Both the position numbers and the translations under genes were made by a program. 64,000 bases of DNA from Euryodendron excelsum (Eukaryota; Streptophyta; Magnoliopsida; Ericales; Pentaphylacaceae), in contig CM065384.1 of assembly GCA_033060915.1 (NCBI GenBank), positions 31,603,501-31,667,500 of the forward strand, read 5' to 3'. Shown here piece after piece: positions 11,725 to 23,236 of the stretch. How positions within the stretch are numbered: position 1 is the first letter of the stretch; the number at the start of each line of letters is the position of its first letter. The notes under the pieces were generated by a model. It saw only the letters and a list, made by a program, of their open reading frames with translations. It did no database searches and was not told the origin of the DNA.

Positions 11725-14700
11725 ATGTCTAGTCACTCCAGCAGTGGTAGCGACAACAATTTTGATATTGAGGAGCTATTACAGATTGGGACAAGATGTC
11801 GAGAGGTATAATCTGTGGAGCATTCCCCTCTAATTGGTATTTTCATTGCATATGCAGTTTTATAAGAGTTTGAACAATATCCTAGCAGCCCTTCAATGTC
11901 TAAAACTCTTTGCAAATTTACCATCTGTGGATTTGTTATGTTGTATATGTAATAATGTGGATGAAATAAGAGAAATTTAAATGAATTAATTGCTAAAAGA
12001 ATAAAACTTTTATTGAGCTATGCATCTTTCCTTTCAAACTTACTGAGAAGATCAATTTCTAATGCTTTTGAGGTTTCTGCCATTGAAAAAAAAATGGTTT
12101 AATTATGTTGGTTATTACCTGTTTTCCTAGTGATTTTTTTGGTTATATCTAACTTTCATAGTGATCAATTCCTGTGTCATTTTTCCAATGTAGCTGGGGA
12201 AAGAGAAGGACATGTTGAGAGACTCACGCTCTCAAGGCTTCGAACTTATCAGAGTAATTTCTTTTCTCTCGGTCACTACACTTATTTTAGTGAATTTGGT
12301 ATATGTTGAACGTGATAATGTCAGTATAAGACAGACAAAACTTCTGAACTTAATAATACTTTGCACGACTTGAAAGTTTAGAGATGCATCGCTCTGTAGT
12401 GGGCGGGAAAATTAAAATGTCAGTATTAGATAGACAAAAACTTCTCAACTTAATAAATACTTTCCGCATACAATTTTATCTTTACTTGCTTAACTTGCAA
12501 GTTGGTTGCCAAAAGAACAGAGACCAAATTGCTAATCATTTTTCCGGTGAACTATTTATAGACCTTCATGCCATTATTTCCCATGTTTTCCTCTTTGAAG
12601 GTGCGGAGAGAAAAATCTCAACACAATGCTCTCCAGAATTTAAGGTCTAGATGGCTTACTCTTTCATGACCTTAAGTTGGAGAAGAGGCACCGGGGGGGG
12701 GGGGGATACTTGTGCGCAGTGGGGTAGGACAAGAGGGGAATAATTGCACTCTTCACATCCATTTGCTATCAGGGAGATGTCTGAATGTGGGTTGTCTCAC
12801 TCTGCTTGTCCCATGTTATTCTGTGTAAAGCCTAGAAAAAACAAGGGTTTGGAAGTAGACAACTAACATAATGTAGAGTAGACAGTCATACAAAATAGTA
12901 AGTTATTTACATATATTGTAAGTATCCAAGTACGAGTGTTTCTGAGTAACAAACTTCCTTGGAAGTTCTTGAGGATATGACTTTACAAAGCGCCAGATGT
13001 AGATGAGTGATTACTCAGCGAACCAGCTATTGGCCTCAAGGCTTGTTCGATTTAGTTCAGACTGTCCAGTTAGTTAAGTAGTCAGGATTGGCCTTTGTTT
13101 TGGAGTTTTTTGTTCTTTCATAAAGGCAAATAACCGAATACTACAAACATGCCCTCCCCCTCCCCCAAAAAAATAAAATAAAAAGAAAAGTAATTCAAGA
13201 TAAGAACAACCAGGGAACCAGGGGGCGCGGGGATTCTGTAAGAAGTTCTGGTGATTGTTATTCTGTAATTTAGAAAATGGGACTGAAGCAAAACCTCGAA
13301 GAGGCTTTCTATCAAATAATCTAAATATGGAATTGGCTTGTTGCAGAGATTGGAACAACATGTGAAGACATTATCTGAGGCCCGCACAGAAGACAAGAAA
13401 CGCATCCAGGAGCTGGAAAGAGAGTTGAAGAACTGCTCTCAAGAAATAGGTATTAATTGACATTCAAATGGTATTATTGACATGAAAAGTTGCTCTGGTT
13501 GTCTAATGAAGCAGCTGATAACTTAAGTTCACTTTGCTTGATGCACATTTTTCTTTCTTTCATTTTAATAATTTTCTGAGTATCCCCTATGAGGAATGGA
13601 TGCTGATGACAGCACTGGTTTTGACTTCACAAGGAGTTAGTGGAAGGTATTTTCTCTGAGCCGCCACCATCAACCAGCCTCAGGAAACTATTTCATGTAG
13701 GCTGAAGTTTATTAATATACTTTTCAATGTCAGAATTGTTTTTTTCTTTTTGGTAAAACTTTTGATGTTAGGAATTCAACCTCAATCTACCTAACTTTGG
13801 CTTCAATAAAACCTTTGACTAAATTTGCTAATAGTCTAGAGGAACTACAACCTGGGAGTGACTATCATGGGAAGTTTTCATTTTTTCCTTTTCTTTCTGG
13901 TTCCTCTTCCCTAAAGTAAGTCAAGTTATTTTTGCTAATGGTTAAAAATTAATTGATGTAGATAATTAGAAAGTATCTTTATGTCTGTTTAGTGACGCTG
14001 TTTGTATTTTCAATATGAGCCTTTACTATAAAATTGTACTGCCAGGATATACATATTGCAACTATACATGTGTCAGCAAAATCAATTTAATCTTTGGCTC
14101 CATGATGAGCTTGTTGGTGTCAACTGTCAAGAGTTGAGCCGTCTAATGTTGGTTATCTTGTAACATATAGGATTGGCATTTTGTCGACACTTAGGTGGTA
14201 TGTGTTGTGGCACTTGCTCATTGATATTATCCTTGTATGCCATGAACAACTCCAGCTGGCAGGTTGCTACACTCTGTTCCTGATGTTATGCTCCGTGATT
14301 GTTTTATTAGGCTTACCCCAATTATTACATTCCTTACAGATTACCTGCGGGATCAACTAAATGCAAGGAATGAAGAGGTATATTGTCTGGGTGAGCATGT
14401 GCATAGCCTTGAGTTGAAACTAGCAGACATGGGAAGTTTAGAGGAGAAGGTTAGCCGGTTAAGGGAAGAACTGAACTGGTCCAATTCAGAGCACTTGATT
14501 TTGATGCAGGAATTAGATAGCAAAGAAGTGGAACTACAGAATTCAGCTTCATGCATAGAGAAATTAGAGGAATCAATTTCTTCTATTACATTGGAGCACC
14601 AATGTGAAATAGAGAGCATGAAGCTTGATCTGACGGCCTTGGAGCAGAGTTGTTTAGAAGCTAGGAAATTCCAGGAAGAAGCTGCTCAAGAAAAAGCTAG

Positions 14701-15282
14701 AATGAATGAATCGATTCACGATTTTGAGCTTCAGGTTCGAGATGCACAAAAGGCTACTGAACTCTTAAATAAGGAAAACAAAGAACTTGGGGAGAAGCTC
14801 GAAATATCTGAAATGAATGCCAGAGTATTTTGTCAAAAGATTGAAGAACAATTTGAAGAACGGCTAAAAAACAGGTATGGGTCTCAATTAAATATTCAAT
14901 CATTGTCAAGCAAGGAATAAATTTTCATTTGTTTCCATCGAAACAGCCGAAACATTTCCGTTTCGTAAGAGACCGAAACGAAACACTAGTGAAATAATGA
15001 AACTTCGTTGTTTCCATCCAACACACTAGAACATAGAGAGAAGCACCAAAACACAATGTTATACATTGAATAAGTTGTGTAAACACGAATTTAGAACTTT
15101 TCATAAATGTTATAATTTTTATTGAGAAAAATATAAAAGATTGTCTTTGACAATATTAATTTTTTTCATTCCTGAAATGTTTCTGAAACATTTTCATTTC
15201 CATGCTAATCGAAACATCACTCCAAAACGAAATTTTAGTCCTCGTTATCGAGTGAACTAGAAGAAGATATTCGGTTAGTCAC

Positions 15283-15317
<35 letters not shown>

Positions 15318-15910
15318 CACCCCCCAACCCAAAAAAAAAAAAAAAAAAAGAACCCACATACACACTTTTTCTTATAGTTTAACGTCCAACCTTGTCACAT
15401 CTTCATTAAACTATGTTATAGTGTATAATGGAAAAAAATAATAAATCTTCCATTTTGGTCTGCAGCTTGTATATGGCAGAGTTAAGTAATCAGTTATACA
15501 TGTGCTGAAATATAATCTATAAAACACAGCATATCTTTTATTGGATATTGTTTAGTTTAGGTTTGGGTGGAGTAAATCTTTAGATTCTCTAACTGGGGAG
15601 AAAAAAAAAAAGGTGGCATGAGCTCTATGTTGTGGAGCGATTTGATTGGTGGTCTGGTGCTAGCCATGGTTGTTAAACTCCCGATCCTATCCATTCCCAT
15701 TTTTAAACTTTGTTTTGCTCTGTATGTCAGTTTTTTTTGGATTATTTTTATATTTGTGACCACCATTTTATACTAGGTTGAAATCTTATAAAAATATGTT
15801 ACTGGATCAAACATGTCAGGAAAAAAAAAATCAGGACAATCTACATTCACATTCCTATTCAAGCATCTCCATCTTTAACCCATTTCGCTCTTCAACAATA
15901 GTTCATCTAC

Positions 15911-15984
<74 letters not shown>

Positions 15985-17980
15985 ATTTTGTATAGGTGAT
16001 TCCTCAATTGCATATTTTTCCCTTGCTTTTCTCCGGTTAATCAAATAGTTTAAAATCTTTTTTTTTTGTTTTGTTTCGTTTCTTTTTCTGCATACATTTT
16101 GTTCACCTTTTTTTTTTCTTTAATCATAGTCATTCGTTAAACTACAAAGCTCTTATACAACCATTTTTTTTCTTTTTTCATGGATGCTTTTTGTAATACG
16201 TAGTTCTTTTTTTCTTTTGTAATATTATATAATGTTCATATTTAAGTGATTTATTAAGATTTTAACATTATTTATATTTGTTGCATAATTTAGGCTCAAT
16301 TTGTGTCTACTTCTAATAAATATTATTCATGTAGAAATTATCATGCATTTTTTTCTTTATTTGTAGGATCTTACAATCCTCGATCTAATCCTACGATTCG
16401 ATCCTGTAAACCTTTCGAATGATCCAACGTAGGATCTCAATTTTGACAACCTTGGTGCCGCCCAAGGTAAATGCTTTTAAATGTAGCAAGGGCCTAGGGG
16501 GACTATGGGAGATCTGCTTCGTAGTTAGAATGGATTCATGAATTGGCTACTAATGTGGGTAGTCCTCATTATTATAAAAAAATAGAATTCTCCAAGCGTG
16601 TCTCTATTAAGTTACCACTTGACCTAAAAACTTAAACTGTTAAGTAAGAGCCCCAACAATACATATCAAGCTTTCCAACACCCTCCCTCACGTGCAGCCC
16701 TGCCTTGCACGTGGAGATGCAACATACAAAGATAGAAAGAAATGCAATTGTGGAACAAATGCCAACGGAGAGACTTGAACCCAAGACCTCTTTCAAACCA
16801 TAGCTCTGATACCATGTTAAGTCACCACTTGACCTAAAAGCTTAATTATTTGTGGTTCAATTTTTATATTACTCAAGTCATAAGCTCCTGCAATAATAAT
16901 GCACTTTGTATTATATGGTTATGTTAGACTCTTAGAGAGAATTCAAATGAAAAAAAGGGCAAATTTGTTGATGAGATGACATACATTTTGGTGGAATCAG
17001 CAAGTTTCAATTTTGAAAGTCAACACTTGACAGAATCTCTTCTAAATCATTGTTCCAGCAAATTGTAGTTTAGTTTCTGTTGCATGAACTTTTAAGGCCT
17101 TGAAATTCTTTCTCTCAACTAAAATGCTTTCTCTTGACTAGTATTTCCCAGACTAGCTCATGCAAGAGACATCAAACTCTTCCAGATAATGAGTTCTGGA
17201 TAAATTTATGTTTTTGTCCTGCTAGTTTGGTTGTCTTGTTTCTTTTCTTTCTTTTTTGCCCACTGTAGTAAAACCAAATAGCATTACTGCATGATTGCAT
17301 TTCGTCTCTCTACCAAGTACTTGCCCATGTTCATGATCTTCTTGCTATTAGAGATTCCATGTTTACCTCTTTGTTAAATTTGAAGCATTTGTGGTGACAT
17401 TCTGGTCCACTCCTTTCCAGACTGGCAGTTGTAGGAGCAACTGGTACAGATTTCAAGGATAATTTGGATGAAATTTCACGTCAAATCGTTGAATATGAAC
17501 TTCTTGTGAAGCAGCTTAAGGTATGATCACGTGACATTCGTAGACTCACATTTACATGTGAGAGATCTCTTCGTTCTGTAGCAATCAACTTGGTTTAGTA
17601 TTGATTTGGCACAATGAAATTGCCACTTAAATGCAACTTCTTAAAGCAATTATATAAACTGGTTGCTAGGAAGAACTAAGAGCAGAAAAGTTAAAGGCAA
17701 AGGAAGAAGCAGAGGATTTAGCTCAAGAAATGGCAGAATTAAGATACCAAACCACAGGTTTGCTTGAAGAAGAGCGCAGACGTTGTGCTTGCATTGAACA
17801 AATATCCTTACAGAGAATAGCCGAATTGGAGGCTCAGGTATTGACATCTAAGATTTGCAAATTTTTTATGTCGGTCAAGAAGAATGTTTTATTGAAGGTC
17901 ATTAAAAACTTTTTCTTGTCATGATCAAGATTCAAAGAGAACGGAGGAAAACTTTTAAGTTCTATCAGGCTTGTCCATGA
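11725..17980 (+). CDS. Myosin-heavy-chain-like coiled-coil protein, seven coding exons
   Basis: Exons join in frame as 11725-11805, 12194-12253, 13347-13449, 14340-14874, 17421-17520, 17670-17837 and 17930-17980, giving about 365 residues. All introns are GT-AG. The start is the ATG directly after the first acceptor and gives MSSHSSSGSDNN, a Ser-rich head, then IEELLQIGTRCRE. The rest is almost wholly heptad-like and charged (EKVSRLREELNWSNSEH, KQLKEELRAEKLKAKEEAED), so a long coiled coil is expected. No membrane segment or catalytic motif is seen. As I recall, it resembles the plant family of Arabidopsis At5g61200 and At5g07890, function unknown. It sits directly upstream of SNAP33, as At5g61200 does. 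The last exon (QIQRERRKTFKFYQACP) is the least certain. Reading through the exon 4 donor adds 15 codons to a stop at 14920. Confidence 0.8.
14925..15260. repeat. GAAAC-rich repeat-like tract in intron 4
   Basis: The tract carries many copies of CGAAAC/GAAACA in both orientations, starting just after the in-frame stop that follows the exon 4 donor. It looks like repeat debris inserted into the intron; ends and target duplications could not be defined. Confidence 0.3.
15284..15315 (+). repeat. Pure C tract, 32 bases
   Basis: An uninterrupted run of cytosines in intron 4 is followed by C5-6 blocks and an A18 run. G-runs on the other strand could form a G-quadruplex. The exact length may be a sequencing or assembly artefact. 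Confidence 0.85.
15663..16455. mobile_element. Foldback DNA element in intron 4
   Basis: The left end reads CCATGGTTGTTAAA...GATCCTA and the reverse complement of the right end reads CCAAGGTTGTCAAAA...GATCCTA, about 26 bp of imperfect inverted repeat. Several GATCCTA/TAGGATC motifs lie near the right end. There is no transposase. TGGTGC occurs next to both ends and could be part of a target duplication, but the alignment is not clean. The class is undetermined. Confidence 0.5.
15914..15981 (+). repeat. (CT)34 microsatellite
   Basis: A perfect CT array of about 68 bases, inside the foldback element in intron 4. The plus-strand open frame 15778-15999 is only a product of this repeat. Confidence 0.95.
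16605..16845 (-). mobile_element. TRIM-like miniature LTR element in intron 4
   Basis: Read on the minus strand there is a partial 5' LTR (16815-16845, ending GTGGTGACTTAACA), then TGGTATCAGAGC (16803-16814), the canonical initiator tRNA-Met primer site, then about 120 bp of non-coding interior, then a purine-rich GTGAGGGAGGG tract next to a 76 bp 3' LTR (16605-16680) that starts TGTTGGAAAGC and ends GTGGTAACTTAATA. The shared 31 bp of the two LTRs differ at few sites. The 5' LTR is truncated on its outer side. No gene is carried, as expected for a TRIM. Confidence 0.72.
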
Positions 17981-20699
17981 AGTGTAGAAAGTGGCTGTAT
18001 CAAAGCCATGGGGGTTCATCATTTGTGAAGTGTGTTAGAGGTTTGATTTCTTCATATTCTTCTTAATGTTCCTGTAAATTTGTTTTATTTTTCTGGTTCT
18101 ACATGATTTAAGTGCTGCATATCCAAAGGGCCAGTGTTTTATTTTATTTTCTATTTCGTTTTCTTATAAGATGCCGAGGAGTTTTATTTGAGAGGAAAAA
18201 ATGTCAGAGAAGGACAAGGTATTCTTCAGGTGCAATTGTTTTGCTAGGATATTGCTAACACTTATTTATTTTAAGGTGCTGTGATCATATACCTACATTT
18301 GCAAACCTATGTTTTATAATCCCGAAGGCACAATGTTGGGACAGATTGCTTGTCACAAGCTGTTTTACACAGTTAGCTTTGCTAATTAACTATTTTCACA
18401 GAAATGCAGTCAGTTTGGCATCTTATTGCAACTGATCTGGTGCTTGAGTGATTGCTTTGAGGGAACAGGGAGGCAACCACTTGCCAGATCACACATTGAT
18501 CCATCACTTCCTCCATGGGTGGGGGGCTGCGTGGGGGCAGGGAGAAGGAGTCAACGTAGACTTCTACCAAGGGGATTGATATGCCATGGAGATAGCGGGA
18601 AAGAGATTGGTAGACACATGATTCTCTTACAGAGGGACAACACATTTAAATGAATATGCACTCCCACATCTCCATAGTCTAGGCTCCACATGCAGCTTAG
18701 CCCATAAATACTTCTTAACACTTGTGAGCAGAGGGTTCCACTCACTCTGCATGCAAGCCCCTGTAGTCTTCAAAATCTAGTTTCCAGTGCTGGTGGTTTT
18801 TGGCTAGCAGCGGAATGGTGATTATGGTCAGTTGTTCATGGCTTGTGAGATGTGCAAGATGGGCCGCAATAACAAAATAGGAGATCTCTCATTGAAACAC
18901 AACCATATACACTTAATATTTGTCGGAATTGTACGTGCAATTTAATTGACACTAAATAGTATGATGGCTGCTCCTTGCAAGCTCAGATTTGTGATGGCAA
19001 TTATGAGACTATAGAGAGATACATATAATCCCTCATCAGTGTCTAGAGGAATTGTGTTTGACACGAGTCAATTTCCATCATTTGAACTTGCAAGTATGCA
19101 TGTCTCTTTTCACAAGCTATAAAAAAATGAATTTCTTTGTACCTTCTATATCAGATCGATATTCACTATTCCTATTCCTATGTTAGCCTAATAAACTCTT
19201 TACTAACTTTGGTACAGGTGCCAACGCTTGTACTCCATACTCTTAAAATTCTGTCAGCAGTGTCTTCGATTTGGATGTTCTCAAAGATCTGTTAGTTCTA
19301 AAGCTCCTGCAACGGCTCTAGGCCAAAATTCTTATAAAAATTAAACTGTACAGCTGCGCAGAATGCAAAATTCAAGGGTTTTCTTATAAGTTGCTTTTTA
19401 GAGCCTTCAGAATCCAAAATTTCAAAATTCAGTATAATGGAAATGGCAATACTCACAGGGCTCCAAGAGATACAGAATGATGAAGTTTGGTGCTTAGGCA
19501 AATGGCTTGGATTGTCTAATGAAGGGTGTATCGTATTTATGCAAATACATCTTGTTTCTTGCTGTCAGTTATTGTGTTGTTTTCAGTATCCATCAGCTTC
19601 TTCAAGGTTTATGGTTCAAACTTTTGTCAATGTATATTGAATATTCATGATGAGAATCAAGTGGAAAGTGGAATAAATTATTGCTTCTGTTCTCATCGGT
19701 GGTATTGCTATCTCCACTTGAATGTTAGTACAAAGCAATTGATACTGCTGTTTCTGTTTGAAGATGATAAATGTATATCAAGGAATTGTGTGATCTCAGT
19801 TTTTGTTTCTTCTAACCCATAAAGTCCCCTTCATCATATGGTTAGGTTCTTGAAGCATTTTGAATGTCCAATGGAAATTCAGTCAATCTTCTTGGCTTTT
19901 GAAGTTGACCCATTTTGAGTATATCTTGTCATTTACAGTGAAATTGGGATTTGGGAGTAATCAGGGGTTTAAGGTTGCACATGTTTAGTGATAAATCCTC
20001 TTTTTTTCTTTTTTCTTTTTTTTGAAGTTGATCAAAGTTGTTGAAGTGAAATGAATATTGCTATGGTGAAAGAAAAGTAAAAGAGGGATGAGTGTGGAAA
20101 TTTTCTTAAGGCATTTGATTGGCTGGAGAGTTCTTTTTTTTTTTTTTTTTTTCTGATCGAATGATTGGCTTGAGTTTAACTTGTGTTATTGATAAGACAA
20201 ATTAAAAAGAAAAGAATAGAGTTGTTTCATTTTAAAATTCAAACTTAAAAGTCTCCCGTTTGATTGCAAACACGAAGAAATGGATAATCGGCTAACTATA
20301 ATATAAGGTAGGGACAGTCAATGGAATGGGATGACGACCTGAAGAAACTTCCCATAACTAACCATGAAGAAAACTTCTCATAACTATGTCTCCATTTTCA
20401 ACATCTCTCCTTTTCATTACATCACTATTTTTATTTTGAAAATGTGAAATATGCACATGCATGACAAATTTACAATGTCAATACAAACAATCAACCATCA
20501 AATATCTCCCCCTTTGAGTCATGGCCTTGGTAAACTAAGTCATCCCCAATCCAACTTTTGATTATGATTATTTTATTTTGTTATAGGGTGTCAAAGCTTT
20601 GAACCTATCACTTTTTTAAACTAATGCAGAGTCATTGTTTATATCAATTCCAGCACAAAAATATTCATGCATTGTATGTATCATGATTAGCCAAGGGTG
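17981..20699. other. 3' region of the coiled-coil gene; no further gene recognised
   Basis: Probably 3' UTR and intergenic DNA. Exon-like acceptors occur (for example before 19219), followed by a 40-codon open stretch that I could not match to anything, so alternative terminal exons cannot be excluded. A poly-T run lies at 20134-20151. Confidence 0.35.
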
Positions 20700-20710
20700 T
20701 GATAAGGGAT

Positions 20711-20933
20711 CAATTTTTTTTTTTACTAATGGTTGTTCGGACCAGCTTGCGCGCACATTAACAAATCTTAAGGTTTGTGTACTTTGTCCGACACAAGCTA
20801 AGTAATTATTGAATCAAAGACCTGGAGGTGGCCCTAAGAGATTGATAGCACTTAAGAGATTTTGAACCTAAGACCTTGAAATAAGGAGACTCACAAGTCC
20901 TAAGTTTTAACCACCAGGCTAACTTCTTGGGAT
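20711..20933 (-). mobile_element. tRNA-derived SINE with target-site duplications
   Basis: The element lies on the minus strand. Its tail appears as a plus-strand T run (20714-20724). The body has the block GGACCAGCTTGCGCGCAC, common in dispersed plant repeats, and a region whose reverse complement reads AAGGTCTTAGGTTCAAAATC, resembling a degenerate Pol III B box. The 11 bp direct repeat TGATAAGGGAT flanks it at 20700-20710 and 20934-20944. Target duplication next to the tail is the signature of LINE-assisted retroposition. About 220 bp long. Confidence 0.78.
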
Positions 20934-20944
20934 TGATAAGGGAT

Positions 20945-21859
20945 TGAACTTGAAACATCTAAGTGATGTACAACATTTTTCTTTTTTGCTTATCATAGCT
21001 TATAAAAGGAAAAAAATAAATCTAAAAAATTTGGTTTTTTTTATTTTTTATTTTTGCATATAAGTAAAAAAAAAACACAAAACAAAAAAGTTAAATTTAA
21101 CCTGTATCAAACCGATAGATTCGTGTACGTAATTTTTATTGGAGGTAATTACATTTTACTCCTTTATGATTTGAGCTACAATCAAATGACCTCTTGTGAT
21201 TTAGATTTATTTGTAAAATGCATAAAAACTATTAGATTTAACAAAAATTTTGCTATATGGATATTTTTACCATTTTTTATCTCTAAATTATTATATCAAA
21301 AAGAAGATTTAATCATTTTATGCCAAAATAAATAGTTGTCTTTCAAGAGGTTATTTTTGTAATTTCATCAAATTATTTTTTGATGATCTAATTTGAAAAT
21401 ATAAAATGATAAAAATACCCTCACAAACTTTCTTTTAAATCTAATAATTTTTATTTATTTTGTAAATAAATTTAAATTACAGAAATTATCTATATTTTTA
21501 AATTATAACAAGATCATTTAATTTTGACTCAAACTACAAAGTAATTACTCCTAGTTTAATATAGAGCAAGAAAGAAAAAATTACCCCTAGTTTAATATAC
21601 AGCAAGAAAGAAAAGGACCCATCATTAATCCAAATCCCTGTTGTCTCTGTGTGTATTTGAGAGAGAGAGAGACAGGAGAGAGAGACAGAGACAGAGACAG
21701 CAAACGGTCTGATTTTGTCAAAGTTGTAGTGGGGGTTTTGAAAGTTCGAAGTCTACATTCACGCGCCTCGCTTTCCATCAGTTTGATTTGTTCAAATAGA
21801 GAGAAAAACGTTTAGTATATTCACAATTTGAATATATATTCACACAATATATGTAGACT
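20945..21859. other. Intergenic, AT-rich, with a short GA array
   Basis: No gene seen. A GA-type array occurs at about 21658-21700. The last part leads into the SNAP33 leader. Confidence 0.5.
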
Positions 21860-21959
21860 GGATCGTCTGTATGGAAAGGAACTAGAAGGAAGACAAAAAA
21901 ACAAAACCCATCAAATACGTTTCAGAAATTTCTCACCAGTTTCGATCGTCTCAATCTAG

Positions 21960-22126
21960 ACTTCTTTTTATACGTGCTCGCCTCCTTCCCCCATTTGGAA
22001 CTTCCTCCTTCTCTCTCGCGCTCTCTCTCTCTCCCTCCCTCTCTAGATTTTCTCTCTCTTTATTGCCTATCTGAGGCCGCGTTATCCCAAGATTATCCCA
22101 GTGTTGGTGTAGTCTCAGACTTTCAG
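21960..22126 (+). other. SNAP33: Probable 5' UTR exon of SNAP33
   Basis: A CT-rich leader ends at GACTTTCAG|GTATCTGCC. The matching acceptor is TTTCCCAG at 23119-23126, giving a 1.0 kb leader intron, and the leader resumes at 23127. A long first intron in the 5' UTR is common in plant housekeeping genes. The 5' limit is estimated. Confidence 0.5.
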
Positions 22127-23236
22127 GTATCTGCCCAAGATTCTTGTTTTCCATCTTCTGATTCATATTTTGATTCTGTTTCTGGGTTTTGAATTTGAAC
22201 TTGAATCCTTTTGTCTTGTATATCAAATACCCTGTATTTCAGTCTTCCTGTAAGCATCGCACGGTCAATATCGTCTTCAATAAATTTGATTTGCATTTTA
22301 ACTTTATCACATTGAATGAACTATGAAGATAAGTTTTTGGTCCCCTTTTTCTTGCTATATGCATGTGAATTGGATCTTTTTGTGAACTTTTCTTCTAACT
22401 GCAGTTCGGATTTCAGTTTGCTAATTTCTTCTTGGGTTTGTGAAAATTTTTCTTTTTCTTTTTTGGAAGGGGATGTTTGGTTGCTGAGAAAACACAGGAA
22501 AAGTAAATTAAACAAAATTATAAAATCATATTTGCTACTTGTTTGATTGCAACGCATCTCAATTAAGCCAAATAGTTGCGTTAGTTAAAGTTGAAAATTT
22601 TAAGGTTTTATCTCCTTTTTCTCTTGTATCGTCTCTGGAACCAAACAGAGTACGAAGGCATCTGACCGATGGCCAGAAATTATGATTAGTTTTGGCCTTT
22701 TGATTTCTTTTAAGTGCTTTATGTTAAAATGGCCCCCAAAAGCCTATTCATTTTCTACAATGGGTGAAAGCATAGGAGCTGTGGTTCATTAACTTTACCT
22801 CACTATCTAGGTAACTACATCTCTTTTTTTACTGAATTTAGATACCCTTATGTGATTATATGTTCTTTCCTGTTTGTAATTTTTGTGTTTAATGCTTAGT
22901 TCTGAAACGTTGTCACCTCCCTTTTATGTTGTTTAATCTTCATTTTTGAACTCTCTAGTTATGAAGTTCAACTTAAATAATGGAGAAACCATCTATAACT
23001 TCAACCTATCCTGTATTCTTGCCCTTTAAATGAAATAAATTCTTATTTTTATCCTTTTGCATTTGATTGTTGTGTACCTTCTGTTGCTATCACTGCTTAA
23101 TAGTTTGATCTTCTTTGATTTCCCAGGCACGTAGTGAATTCTCTGTATAAGTTTCGTGCAGCTTTGTCTAGCTTTAGTTTTCATTCTTCAACGCATCCAC
23201 TGCTTGATCAAGTCCTGAATTCTTGTCCATTCAAAA

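Noticed and set aside
14353..14619. Minus-strand open frame of 88 residues
   Set aside because: It is antisense to the large coiled-coil exon and has no family resemblance.
15778..15999. Plus-strand open frame ending in a long LS repeat
   Set aside because: Product of the (CT)34 array.
16740..16815. tRNA-like GGTTCAAGTC and TGGTATCAGAGC on the minus strand
   Set aside because: Explained by the TRIM primer site and interior; no complete tRNA fold.
19219..19345. Open stretch after an acceptor-like site, possible extra exon of the coiled-coil gene
   Set aside because: No in-frame link to the last supported exon and no family match.
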